Assembly: GCA_004293285.1 (NCBI GenBank)
Contig: RDYF01000024.1
Location: 1 to 43,467, forward strand
Origin: Verrucomicrobiota bacterium
GTDB lineage: Bacteria > Verrucomicrobiota > Verrucomicrobiia > Verrucomicrobiales > Akkermansiaceae
Reading direction: 5' to 3'
Length of the DNA: 43,467 nt
Positions 35,057 to 42,602 of the stretch are shown in pieces. Below the pieces are notes generated by a model. It worked only from the letters and a program-made list of their open reading frames with translations. It made no database searches and was not told the DNA's origin. Position numbers and translations under genes: made by a program. The stretch's first letter is position 1. Each line of letters begins with the position of its first letter.

Positions 35057-35590
35057 TTACCGCCAAGTCCATGCACGTATGCAGGCTTCCACAGCGGCCT
35101 CGTCTTCTTGGCGCGGAATGCGCGCTTGTGACATCATCGAGATCGCTTTTTCGGCAGCGAAGTGGGCCACACCTCTCGTTGTCCACTTGAGCACCGCCAC
35201 CATCGCATTCACCGCCATGGCGAGTCCGATGCACCAACTGGCAGGACGCCCCGCCATGATGCCAAAGGTCGCGATCAGCAAGCTAAAGGGCAACACCAAC
35301 CGCCCCCAAAGATCCACGGTGATTCGCCATTTCACCAGCTGCGCTTGCTCGGCACGAAGCTTCTCATACGCGGCCAATAGTGCGATCTCTGCCAATACAG
35401 AGGCCTGTCGACCCTCTTGAAGGCGCTGCCGCAGTTTGCCAGCGTAAGACAACTTTGCGGCGAAATCGGCACCGCTGATCCTACAGTCCACCGCTCCATG
35501 CTTAGCCAAGACGCCATCACCAAGAAACCTGCGAGCCAACCAGTAGATCGCAATCGGCAATAAGGAGACGAGAATCAGTATTTTTCCCAT
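35057..35590 (-). CDS. Hypothetical membrane protein
   Basis: The product has 177 residues. Hydrophobic segments lie at ~4-19 (ILILVSLLPIAIYWLA) and ~95-130 (LVLPFSLLIATFGIM, WCIGLAMAVNAMVAVL). A central charged helix (KLSYAGKLRQRLQEGRQASVLAEIALL) and a soluble tail (RQEDEAAVEACIRAWTWR) complete it. I do not recognise the family; the C-terminal part faintly recalls YugP-type membrane proteins, but no zinc HExxH motif is present. It overlaps the flavoprotein gene by 16 bp and is probably co-transcribed with it. Confidence 0.65.
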   Translation of the reverse strand: MGKILILVSLLPIAIYWLARRFLGDGVLAKHGAVDCRISGADFAAKLSYAGKLRQRLQEGRQASVLAEIALLAAYEKLRAEQAQLVKWRITVDLWGRLVLPFSLLIATFGIMAGRPASWCIGLAMAVNAMVAVLKWTTRGVAHFAAEKAISMMSQARIPRQEDEAAVEACIRAWTWR

Positions 35591-36849
35591 GGGCTGAGTT
35601 CGATGCTACGCTGCATGCCACAAAACGCAAGCGCACTTCGCGCTGCGCGCTGTCCCATGGCGAAACAACCTTGCATCAAGTATCCTCCCGTGGGGGCTTC
35701 CCAGTCGACCATTTCACCTGCCGCAAAAACGCCCGGCCACTGTTGCAGGGAAAGATCCGGCGCCAACTCTTGCCATGAAATTCCCCCAGCGGACGATATC
35801 GCCTCTTCCACAGGTCGCGAATTTTTCAAGCGCACGCCCACTGCTTTGACGAGTCGAACCAGCTCTTCCACACGAATCACCCCCATGTCCCGCGCTTTCT
35901 CCCTAAAAAGTGCCGTTGCCGCCTCTCCTAAACGCCATCGCTTCACAGCAGAGTTGAGGAGATCGGAGGAACAGAGATCGGAGGAACAGAATGCCATTTT
36001 CTCTCGCAATTGCTCTGCGGTGGCATCCGGCTTGAGATCGATCGTCAACATGGGCTCCGCCATGGAACGCAAGGCGGGTCCCAATTGGTAAATGATTCCT
36101 CCTTCGATGCCATAGCGAGTCACCATCAATTCTCCTTTGACCTTCTCTGCGCCAACACTTGCCATCGCATTTTTGATGGGTTTGCCCTCGACCGCGAGCA
36201 TTTCGGTCGACCATTCGACCTCCCAACCGCAGTTGGCCGACTGCCATGGCGTCACTTTCACGCCGAGACTTTCCATGGTTTCACGCCATCGGCCATCGGA
36301 CCCGGTGATCGACCACGACGCCCCACCCATGGCAAAAATCACGGCATCGGCTTCGACCTCGCTGCCTCCCGTTTCGACTTCGAATTGAAGCCGCCAGCGA
36401 TGGCTAGAACCCACGCGCTCGATCCCCCGCCAGCGATGTTTCATGCAAAAGACCACGCCTTGCTCACGCAAGCGTGCAACCCATCGCCGCAACAAGGGAG
36501 CGGCTTTCATTTCGCGTGGATAGACTCGACCCGTCCTTTGCTCAAAAGTCTCAATCCCCAGCCCTGCGGCCCAATTGCGCAACATCGAAGGGGAAAACTC
36601 CGCCAAGCACTGCGCCCACCAATGCGCTTCGACTCCTTCGCTGCGGTAGCGTGTGACAAAGGTCTCGATGTCTTCACCGTGGGTCAGATTCAAACCACCG
36701 CGCCCGGCAACAAGCAATTTACGACCAACGGAAGCCTTGGCCTCATACAGGGTAACCCTCGCCCCGCCCGTGGCAGCGACTTCCGCCGCGATGAGCCCTG
36801 CAGGCCCACCACCGATCACTACCACATGCGGCCTGTCTTGTTCATTCAT
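35575..36849 (-). CDS. BaiN/HI0933-type NAD(P)/FAD-dependent oxidoreductase
   Basis: The product has 424 residues. The N-terminal FAD-binding motif is VIGGGPAGLIAAEVA (11-25). KLLVAGRGGLNLTHGED, VIFAMGGASW, and the C-terminal PGVFAAGEMVDWEAPTGGYLMQGCFAMG are the hallmarks of the HI0933/BaiN/YhiN flavoprotein family. The reaction in this organism is unknown. Residues 288-297 read CSSDLCSSDL, encoded by a perfect 15-bp tandem duplication that looks out of place (see findings). Otherwise length and order are normal. Confidence 0.92.
   Translation of the reverse strand: MNEQDRPHVVVIGGGPAGLIAAEVAATGGARVTLYEAKASVGRKLLVAGRGGLNLTHGEDIETFVTRYRSEGVEAHWWAQCLAEFSPSMLRNWAAGLGIETFEQRTGRVYPREMKAAPLLRRWVARLREQGVVFCMKHRWRGIERVGSSHRWRLQFEVETGGSEVEADAVIFAMGGASWSITGSDGRWRETMESLGVKVTPWQSANCGWEVEWSTEMLAVEGKPIKNAMASVGAEKVKGELMVTRYGIEGGIIYQLGPALRSMAEPMLTIDLKPDATAEQLREKMAFCSSDLCSSDLLNSAVKRWRLGEAATALFREKARDMGVIRVEELVRLVKAVGVRLKNSRPVEEAISSAGGISWQELAPDLSLQQWPGVFAAGEMVDWEAPTGGYLMQGCFAMGQRAARSALAFCGMQRSIELSPWEKY
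35959..35988. repeat. 15-bp tandem duplication within flavoprotein gene
   Basis: GAGATCGGAGGAACA occurs twice in direct tandem (35959-35973 and 35974-35988), encoding CSSDL twice on the minus strand. It keeps the frame. The unit resembles the common sequencing-adapter start AGATCGGAAGAGC with mismatches. Confidence 0.9.
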
Positions 36850-37015
36850 CTGCCCAGACGGTAAAAACCTGCGCCGATTCTGTCAACCCAGCTCAGCGTC
36901 GACCACCTTCCAGCCGCGTCGCAAAAAAAAGATCGGCATACTGGCGTAACTCAGTCTTGCCATTGTCGGCCATTCCTGACATCTATCGTCGTGTAAATCA
37001 AGATTTCATCTCATT

Positions 37016-37390
37016 ATGAACGAATCATCTACCTCATCGGGATTTTCCCCCAGCCCATCCGTGGCTCAAGCCGCTCAGGACCTTCGCGCAGCTGCAGAAG
37101 GTAAAATCAAAGACCTCGCCGAACAGGCCTTTGCCGCGAAAGATCGCGCCCTCGAGGGTGCTGCGCAACTGCGCGACATCACCGCAGAGAAAGCCCGTGA
37201 AGCACGCGCTGTCGCCACAGAAAAAGCCGCTTATCTGCGCGATGCCGCGCAAGAACAGTGGGACGATACCCGTGAGCGGGCCCGCGAATGGCACACGCAA
37301 GCCGAAGACTACGTGCGCGAACATCCCACCAAGTGCGTTCTCGGAGCACTGGGCGTGGGCTTTCTCATCGGCCTCATCGCCCGCCGCTAA
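37016..37390 (+). CDS. YqjD/DUF883-like membrane-anchored protein
   Basis: The product has 124 residues: a long Ala/Glu/Arg/Lys-rich helix (~20-100) with heptad-like pattern, then REHPTKCVLGALGVGFLIGLIARR, a C-terminal membrane segment ending in two arginines. This layout (WHTQAEDYVREHP before a glycine-rich anchor) is that of YqjD/ElaB (DUF883) proteins, some of which bind ribosomes at the membrane. It heads a three-gene cluster with YqjE- and YqjK-like genes. Confidence 0.82.
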   Translation: MNESSTSSGFSPSPSVAQAAQDLRAAAEGKIKDLAEQAFAAKDRALEGAAQLRDITAEKAREARAVATEKAAYLRDAAQEQWDDTRERAREWHTQAEDYVREHPTKCVLGALGVGFLIGLIARR

Positions 37391-37402
37391 CTCCGCCACC
37401 GC

Positions 37403-37807
37403 ATGCGCGAGCTACCTCCTCAGCACCCCGCCCAAGATGCTCCCAGCGATTGGCAATCTGCCGTCGCTGAGCTCATCGCCGCACGCGTGGAACTGATCCG
37501 CTACGAATCTCAAGATGTGGCGCGCACTCTCGCGCAAAAAACTCGCATCACTGTGCTGCTGGTATTGTGCGCAGCCTTGGGCTGGCAGTTGCTGCTCGCC
37601 GCCGTGATTGGGCTCGTATCGCACTTCACCTCGTTTCCCTGGTGGGGCACGGCACTCGCTCTCGGATTCGCTCATCTGATCGGCGCGCTGATCGCTGTTG
37701 CCCGACTCCGCCAACCTTCACCACCCGCTTTTCCTCTCACGAAGGAAGAATTTTCCCGTGACCGACTATGGATGCAAAGCTTCAAGACCCCAAAATCCAA
37801 GCTCTGA
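37403..37807 (+). CDS. YqjE-like (phage holin superfamily, DUF1469) membrane protein
   Basis: The product has 134 residues. Two membrane segments (ITVLLVLCAALGWQLLLAAVIGLV and WGTALALGFAHLIGALIAVARL) follow an amphipathic helix (LIAARVELIRYESQDVARTL), the typical YqjE/DUF1469 arrangement. It starts 12 bp after the YqjD-like gene and overlaps the next gene by 40 bp. Confidence 0.8.
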   Translation: MRELPPQHPAQDAPSDWQSAVAELIAARVELIRYESQDVARTLAQKTRITVLLVLCAALGWQLLLAAVIGLVSHFTSFPWWGTALALGFAHLIGALIAVARLRQPSPPAFPLTKEEFSRDRLWMQSFKTPKSKL

Positions 37808-38157
37808 TTGCGCGCAATCAGCAAGCTCGTCGCGCCCTCGGCACACACCTCGTTCGCCTGCAACGCGCCGTGGACCTGCCATTGCGCCTGAGCGATAGCT
37901 TGCGCAGCCATCGCAGTTGGTGGATCGCGGGCTCGGCTGCAGTCGGCGTCTTGGCCAGCTCTCTGTTCCGCCGCACGCCCTCGCCCAGCACCACCCACAC
38001 CTCTGCCCCTGCAAAAAAAAACGGCCTACTCGCCTTCGCTCTCACGACGGCTGTGGGTCTCGCCAAACCCGCCATCAAATCGTGGGTTCTGAGCGAACTG
38101 CAAAAACGCCTTTTGCCCAATCGTTCTGCAAGCAAAAAACCCATCTGGCCGCGCTAA
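37768..38157 (+). CDS. YqjK-like small membrane protein
   Basis: The product has 129 residues. A basic N-terminal helix (IQALIARNQQARRALGTHLVRLQRAV) precedes a hydrophobic segment (WWIAGSAAVGVLASSLF) and a second one (GLLAFALTTAVGLAKPAI). No motif points to an enzyme. Position after the YqjD/YqjE-like genes suggests it is the third member of that stress-linked envelope cluster (inference). It overlaps the YqjE-like gene by 40 bp. Confidence 0.65.
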   Translation: MDAKLQDPKIQALIARNQQARRALGTHLVRLQRAVDLPLRLSDSLRSHRSWWIAGSAAVGVLASSLFRRTPSPSTTHTSAPAKKNGLLAFALTTAVGLAKPAIKSWVLSELQKRLLPNRSASKKPIWPR

Positions 38158-38205
38158 ATCCCCGATTTCTCGCGGCTTGCCCCACTTACCTCGCAAAACC
38201 TTCTC

Positions 38206-39285
38206 ATGTCACACGTTGTTCTCGATCACGTCGACCAATACCTGCGCCTCGGCCAAGAGTATGGTGCCTCGGATGTTCACCTCGCCACAGGATTTCCTCC
38301 CGCTTGGCGTCGGGTCGGCCAATTGCTGCCGATCTGGGATGACCACCCCCCTCTCACCGCAGAGGATACTCTCAAACTCACCCAATCATTCCTCGGTGAA
38401 TCTGAATGGAAACGACTCGAGGAAAAGGGCGATGTCGATTTCGCTTACGACAACGGCGAAGGCCGATTCCGTGCCTCGGTGGTTCGTCAACGCCTGGGCC
38501 TCGATATGGTCTTCCGGATCATCAATACCAAAATCCGCTCGATCGAGGAAATCGGCCTGCCGGGCGAACACATTTTGCCGCTCACCCGCTACCACAACGG
38601 ACTCGTGCTCGTCACCGGCGCCGTGGGCTCAGGAAAATCCACCACTCTGGCGGCTTTGCTCGATTTCATCAATCGCGACCGCGAGGATCACATTCTCACG
38701 CTCGAAGACCCCATCGAATACGTCTACGAATCGCAAAGCTGCCACGTCAGCCAACGCGAGGTGCACCTGCACACGGCTTCGTTCTCGAAAGCCCTGCGCG
38801 CCGCTCTGCGCGAGGACCCCGATATCATCATGGTCGGCGAAATGCGTGACCTCGAAACCATCCAACTCGCCCTCACCGCGGCGGAAACGGGCCACTTGGT
38901 GCTCGGCACTCTGCACACCGGCAATGCCCCCCGCACGCTGGATCGAATTCTCGATGTTTTCCCCAATGATCAGCGCGAACAAATCCGCATCATGGTCGCG
39001 GAATCACTGCGCGGCATTCTCTCTCAACAACTCGTCCCCAAAGCCGATGGCTCGGGCCGCACGCTGGCGCTAGAAATTCTGGTCAATACCCCCGCCGTCG
39101 CCAATTGCATTCGCGAAGGAAAAACGTTCATGCTCCCCGGCATCATGCAAACCGGAAAAAATGTCGGCATGGTCACGATGGATGAATCTCTGCGCCGACT
39201 CTATGTTCAGGGCATCATCTCCGCCGAGGATTGCCTCTACCGCGCGGTCGATAAGGTCCAAATGCGCGAATATCTCAAATCCTAA
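38206..39285 (+). CDS. PilT-type twitching ATPase, copy 1
   Basis: The product has 359 residues, normal for PilT. Walker A is GAVGSGKST (138-146), slightly different from the usual GPTGSGKST. The Asp box (LTLEDPIEYV), Walker B (PDIIMVGEMRD) and His box (TGHLVLGTLHTGNA) are intact. The ATPase retracts type IV pili or powers a similar machine on the inner membrane. It is 14 bp before a second PilT. No other pilus genes are in the window. Confidence 0.93.
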   Translation: MSHVVLDHVDQYLRLGQEYGASDVHLATGFPPAWRRVGQLLPIWDDHPPLTAEDTLKLTQSFLGESEWKRLEEKGDVDFAYDNGEGRFRASVVRQRLGLDMVFRIINTKIRSIEEIGLPGEHILPLTRYHNGLVLVTGAVGSGKSTTLAALLDFINRDREDHILTLEDPIEYVYESQSCHVSQREVHLHTASFSKALRAALREDPDIIMVGEMRDLETIQLALTAAETGHLVLGTLHTGNAPRTLDRILDVFPNDQREQIRIMVAESLRGILSQQLVPKADGSGRTLALEILVNTPAVANCIREGKTFMLPGIMQTGKNVGMVTMDESLRRLYVQGIISAEDCLYRAVDKVQMREYLKS

Positions 39286-39299
39286 CCTGCTCTTTTCTC

Positions 39300-40400
39300 A
39301 TGCCTCGCATTGATTCTTTTTTCCAATACCTGATCGACGTCAAAGGCTCGGACCTCCACCTCGCGGAAGGTCAGCCACCCAAGGTCCGCGTCCACGGCGG
39401 CATTCGACCGATTCCCGATCAGCCGATTCTCGCCGGCGATGACTTCCGCGACTTGCTCGGCGAAATCTGTGACCCCAAGGCGTTCCAAACCTTCCTCGAA
39501 ACCGGCGATCTCGACTTCGCCTACACCATGGACGAAGCATCGCGCTTCCGCTGCAATTTCCTCAAACAAAAAAATGGCCTCGGCGCGGTGTTTCGACTCA
39601 TCCCTACCGATATCATGTCGCTCGAATCGCTCGGCGTGCCGGCTGTGGTGAAGGAATTTGCGCAAATGCGCTCGGGACTCGTCCTTGTCACAGGACCGAC
39701 CGGTTCGGGAAAATCGACCACGCTCGCCGCGCTGCTCGATTACATTAATACGAATTTTACCCGACACATCATCACGGTCGAGGAACCCATTGAGTTTGTT
39801 CATCGCAACAAACGCTCGCTGATTACGCAACGGGAAGTGCCGATTCAAACTCCCAGCTTTGCCGACGGACTGCGCGCCGCTTTGCGCGAAGATACCGATA
39901 TCGTGCTGGTCGGCGAAATGCGTGACCTCGAGACGATCTCGCTCGCTCTCACCGCTGCCGAAACCGGACTACTGGTCTTTGGCACACTGCATACGAACAA
40001 CGCTCGCAAGACGGTTGACCGGATCATCGACGTCTTCCCCGCCGACCAACAATCGCAGGTGCGAACCATGCTCGCCGCCTCGCTGCGCGGTGTGCTTGCT
40101 CAGTTGCTCTGCCGACGCGTTGACAAGCCTGGCCGCGTCGCGGTGCACGAAATCATGTTCGCCACGCCCGCTGTTTCTGCCATCATTCGCGAAGGTGCCA
40201 CGCAAAAGCTCAACGACGTCATCACTGGCGGCAAGGGCGAGGGCATGCAGTTTATGGATGAATCGATCTGGCAAAAACTCTGCGAGGGAATCATTTCGCC
40301 TCAGGAAGCCTACATGAAGTCGATCGATAAAAATCGCTTCAAAAAATTCCTCCCCGCCGAGCACGCGAATCTGGGCAATGCCTCGGGCGAAGCGCAATAA
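39300..40400 (+). CDS. PilT/PilU-type twitching ATPase, copy 2
   Basis: The product has 366 residues. Walker A GPTGSGKST lies at 132-140, the Asp box is ITVEEPIEFVH, Walker B is TDIVLVGEMRD, and the His box is TGLLVFGTLHTNNA. It is a paralogue of the gene before it; PilT-PilU tandem pairs are common, with PilU needing PilT for function. Which of the two is the PilU-like one cannot be settled by eye. Confidence 0.93.
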   Translation: MPRIDSFFQYLIDVKGSDLHLAEGQPPKVRVHGGIRPIPDQPILAGDDFRDLLGEICDPKAFQTFLETGDLDFAYTMDEASRFRCNFLKQKNGLGAVFRLIPTDIMSLESLGVPAVVKEFAQMRSGLVLVTGPTGSGKSTTLAALLDYINTNFTRHIITVEEPIEFVHRNKRSLITQREVPIQTPSFADGLRAALREDTDIVLVGEMRDLETISLALTAAETGLLVFGTLHTNNARKTVDRIIDVFPADQQSQVRTMLAASLRGVLAQLLCRRVDKPGRVAVHEIMFATPAVSAIIREGATQKLNDVITGGKGEGMQFMDESIWQKLCEGIISPQEAYMKSIDKNRFKKFLPAEHANLGNASGEAQ

Positions 40401-40454
40401 AAGGCATCGACCCGATGTTTTGTCGGACTCCATCGCTTGCACCACATTTTTCTC

Positions 40455-41333
40455 ATGATCGTTGTCAATCAAGAACCCATCGACCCCGCGCTGATCGAAG
40501 ACGCCTTTCAGCGCATCAAGACGCATGCCGAATTGATGACGGAAGTCTCCTGCTGCGAGCGCGATGAGGAATTTCTCGCCCAAGCCGAGGAGGAGGTGAT
40601 CGATGGCATTTTGCTGGCCCAAGAAGCCGAACGTCGATTCCCTAAGCTCGATCCCGACCGCGTGAAGCAGTCGATGGAAAAAGCCCTGCGTCAATGGCGC
40701 GACAATGGAGCATCGTGGGAACTGATCGAAACGCATCACAGCGCCATCCATCAAGAAACCACTGCCTCGCTGCGCATGGAGTGCTTCACCGAAGAACTCT
40801 TTCGCGACATCGCCGAGCCCAGCGACGAGGAGATTTCTCACTACTACCAAGAACATCGTTTCGACTTCTTCCAAGCCCCCGCTGTTCACGCGCTGCACTT
40901 GCTGCGCTTCCCCGATCACGCGCAGCCTTGGAAAGAATATGCCTTCTTGCTCGATCTCCGACAGCAGGTGCTTGCGGGGGCCGATTTCGCCACACTCGCC
41001 CGCGAGCATACGCAAAAAAGCACCAAGGAAATCGATCTCGATTGGGTGCCCATGGAACGCATTCTTCATCCCTTCGAGGCGATTTTGTTTTCGCTTCAAG
41101 AGAAAGAAGTGAGTCCCATCATCAGTCACGAGAACGCCTTGCACCTCGTCTATCCGCTCGAAGTCCGACCCGCCCTTCAGCCTCCGCTCGAAGAAAAACG
41201 CGAGGAAATCCGCCATCGCCTCATCAGCGAAAGGAAACAAGCCATTCTCAAAAACCTCGCCCAAGAACTTCGCGCTCAAGCCATCATCGAACGCCAAGGC
41301 TCATCCCTCGCAGGACCACCAGAGGATGCCTGA
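40455..41333 (+). CDS. Parvulin-like peptidyl-prolyl isomerase family protein, no signal peptide
   Basis: The product has 292 residues from the ATG at 40455 (MIVVNQEPIDPALIEDAF). A SurA/NifM-like helical N-terminal part (~1-130) is followed by a PpiC-like region: VHALHLLRFPD, FATLAREHTQKSTKEIDLDWV, FEAILFSLQEKEVSPIISHENALHLVYPLEVRP. No signal peptide is seen, so it is probably cytoplasmic, as in NifM-type proteins. The partner protein is unknown; PilT genes lie just upstream. An upstream ATG at 40437 adds six residues. Confidence 0.82.
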   Translation: MIVVNQEPIDPALIEDAFQRIKTHAELMTEVSCCERDEEFLAQAEEEVIDGILLAQEAERRFPKLDPDRVKQSMEKALRQWRDNGASWELIETHHSAIHQETTASLRMECFTEELFRDIAEPSDEEISHYYQEHRFDFFQAPAVHALHLLRFPDHAQPWKEYAFLLDLRQQVLAGADFATLAREHTQKSTKEIDLDWVPMERILHPFEAILFSLQEKEVSPIISHENALHLVYPLEVRPALQPPLEEKREEIRHRLISERKQAILKNLAQELRAQAIIERQGSSLAGPPEDA

Positions 41334-41389
41334 TACGGACTTGCTTTTTCTGCATCCTCGAGAAATGCACTAAGGAACCAGTGACCCAA

Positions 41390-41450
41390 AATCATCACCA
41401 TCCCAGAAGGATGTCTGAAGGGATCCGGTGGTTGGAAACCCACCTGCGTT
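41390..41450. repeat. Divergent copy of CATCCC-type dispersed repeat
   Basis: CATCCCAGAAGGATG followed by CCGGTGGTTGGAAACCCACC-like text matches the 145-bp repeats at 41736 and 42022 loosely. It lies just after the parvulin-like gene. The gap 41334-41735 otherwise contains no gene I can support. Confidence 0.45.
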
Positions 41451-41735
41451 CAGCACCAGCGGATACGCCCAAAAAATCATCTACGCACCCCGGCAGAGGG
41501 CCATATCTTCGTATGTCTAGTATCCCTTCAGAAAGACGCAACAGCAGCCTCATGTGTCATACCACTTCACCTAGAATCCGCAGTTCAATTCAAATCAAGC
41601 TGGAACTGACCACTGATTCCACTGATTTACAATGATGATTCTTGATAAATCGATCCCCGAATGGCACGGCACAAGTGTAATCGAGCATGGCAGCATCAAC
41701 ATGGGGCTCAATCATGGTTTATCCCAATGTTGTGA

Positions 41736-41880
41736 GCATCGTTTTGCAGAGGAAAACACCAACGCGAAACTTCTGCATCCCGGAGGGATGGCAGCTTGTA
41801 GCCGGTGGTTGAGTCCAACGGGCGATACCACCGGAAAACACGCATTGGCATCCAGCATCCTGAAGGGATGCCAGACTTGC
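41736..41880. repeat. 145-bp dispersed repeat, copy A
   Basis: The unit starts GCATCG, contains the small hairpins CATCCCGGAGGGATG and CATCCTGAAGGGATG, and a central CCGGTGGTTGAGTCCAACGG part. It is nearly identical to 42022-42165. Such hairpin repeats occur in intergenic regions of Verrucomicrobiota, Planctomycetota and others. Confidence 0.85.
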
Positions 41881-42021
41881 GGCAACACGCCCCCCCCTGC
41901 CGGGTGCACCATTTTTTTGGGGGGTGACATGATCCGACTGTGTCGAACACGCGGGCGTTCTCGACCATCGTCAACCACCTTTCATCTCTTCGGGAGGAGA
42001 AAATGTTTATGGAACTGCCTC

Positions 42022-42165
42022 GCATCGATTTGCAGAGGAAACACTAACACGAAACTTCTGCATCCCGGAGGGATGGCAGCTTGTAGCCGGTCGTTGAGTC
42101 CAACGGGCGATACCACCGGAAAACACGCCTCGGCATCCTGCATCCTGAAGGGATGCCAGACCTGT
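42022..42165. repeat. 144-bp dispersed repeat, copy B
   Basis: Direct repeat of 41736-41880 with only about ten differences by eye. The sequence between the two copies (41881-42021) is G/C-run-rich and shows no gene. The ORF spanning both copies is made of repeat sequence. Confidence 0.85.
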
Positions 42166-42417
42166 GGAAGTGATCAACAAATGACCTCTCACATTTTTTT
42201 CATAGCGGATGGATGTCAGACATAATCGCGCATCCTATCCAAAATTTCCCCATGATGAATCGAGGGGTTCTGTTGACCGCATACTCAAAAATCATGAACT
42301 TTTCCGCATCGATCCATGGATTTCATCACCGAATCTGACCTCATTTAGGCATTCATTTTTCATTGATAATTCAACGTTTACAGCCTAACAAAAATCAAAA
42401 TGTTACCAAGCGAGGAC

Positions 42418-42441
42418 TGACCCCTGAGATGACCCCTGAGA
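42418..42441. repeat. 12-bp perfect tandem repeat
   Basis: TGACCCCTGAGA occurs twice in tandem (42418-42429 and 42430-42441). It lies in the non-coding stretch 42166-42602, which also holds ACCGCGTAGCGGT (42470-42482) and the hairpin at 42495-42514 and no supported gene. Confidence 0.85.
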
Positions 42442-42494
42442 CGTATCGCGGTGCAACATCTATCCACCCACCGCGTAGCGGTGATGGACCATAG

Positions 42495-42514
42495 CCGTGG
42501 GTTTCAACCCACGG
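42495..42514. repeat. Perfect 20-bp hairpin
   Basis: CCGTGGGTTTCAACCCACGG folds into an 8-9 bp perfect stem with a tiny loop. Similar GGGTTTCAACCC hairpins are frequent dispersed repeats in these phyla. It lies about 90 bp from the end of the RHS gene on the other strand. Confidence 0.75.
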
Positions 42515-42602
42515 AACCGAACGCCCGCACCATATCCCGTGTCGCGTCGCGACACCGGAACGGCTTCTCCCACCTGTGATCCCTACAACCTCTATACTCT
42601 AT

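Noticed and set aside
34807..35076. 89-residue minus-strand ORF before the giant gene
   Set aside because: It runs through the phased A-tracts, giving a Phe-rich peptide without a credible start context.
41736..42165. Possible CRISPR array
   Set aside because: Only two long repeats with one unequal spacer and no cas genes.
41632..42225. 197-residue ORF on the plus strand
   Set aside because: It is built from the two 145-bp repeats and their hairpins; its two internal copies are repeat translations, not a domain duplication.
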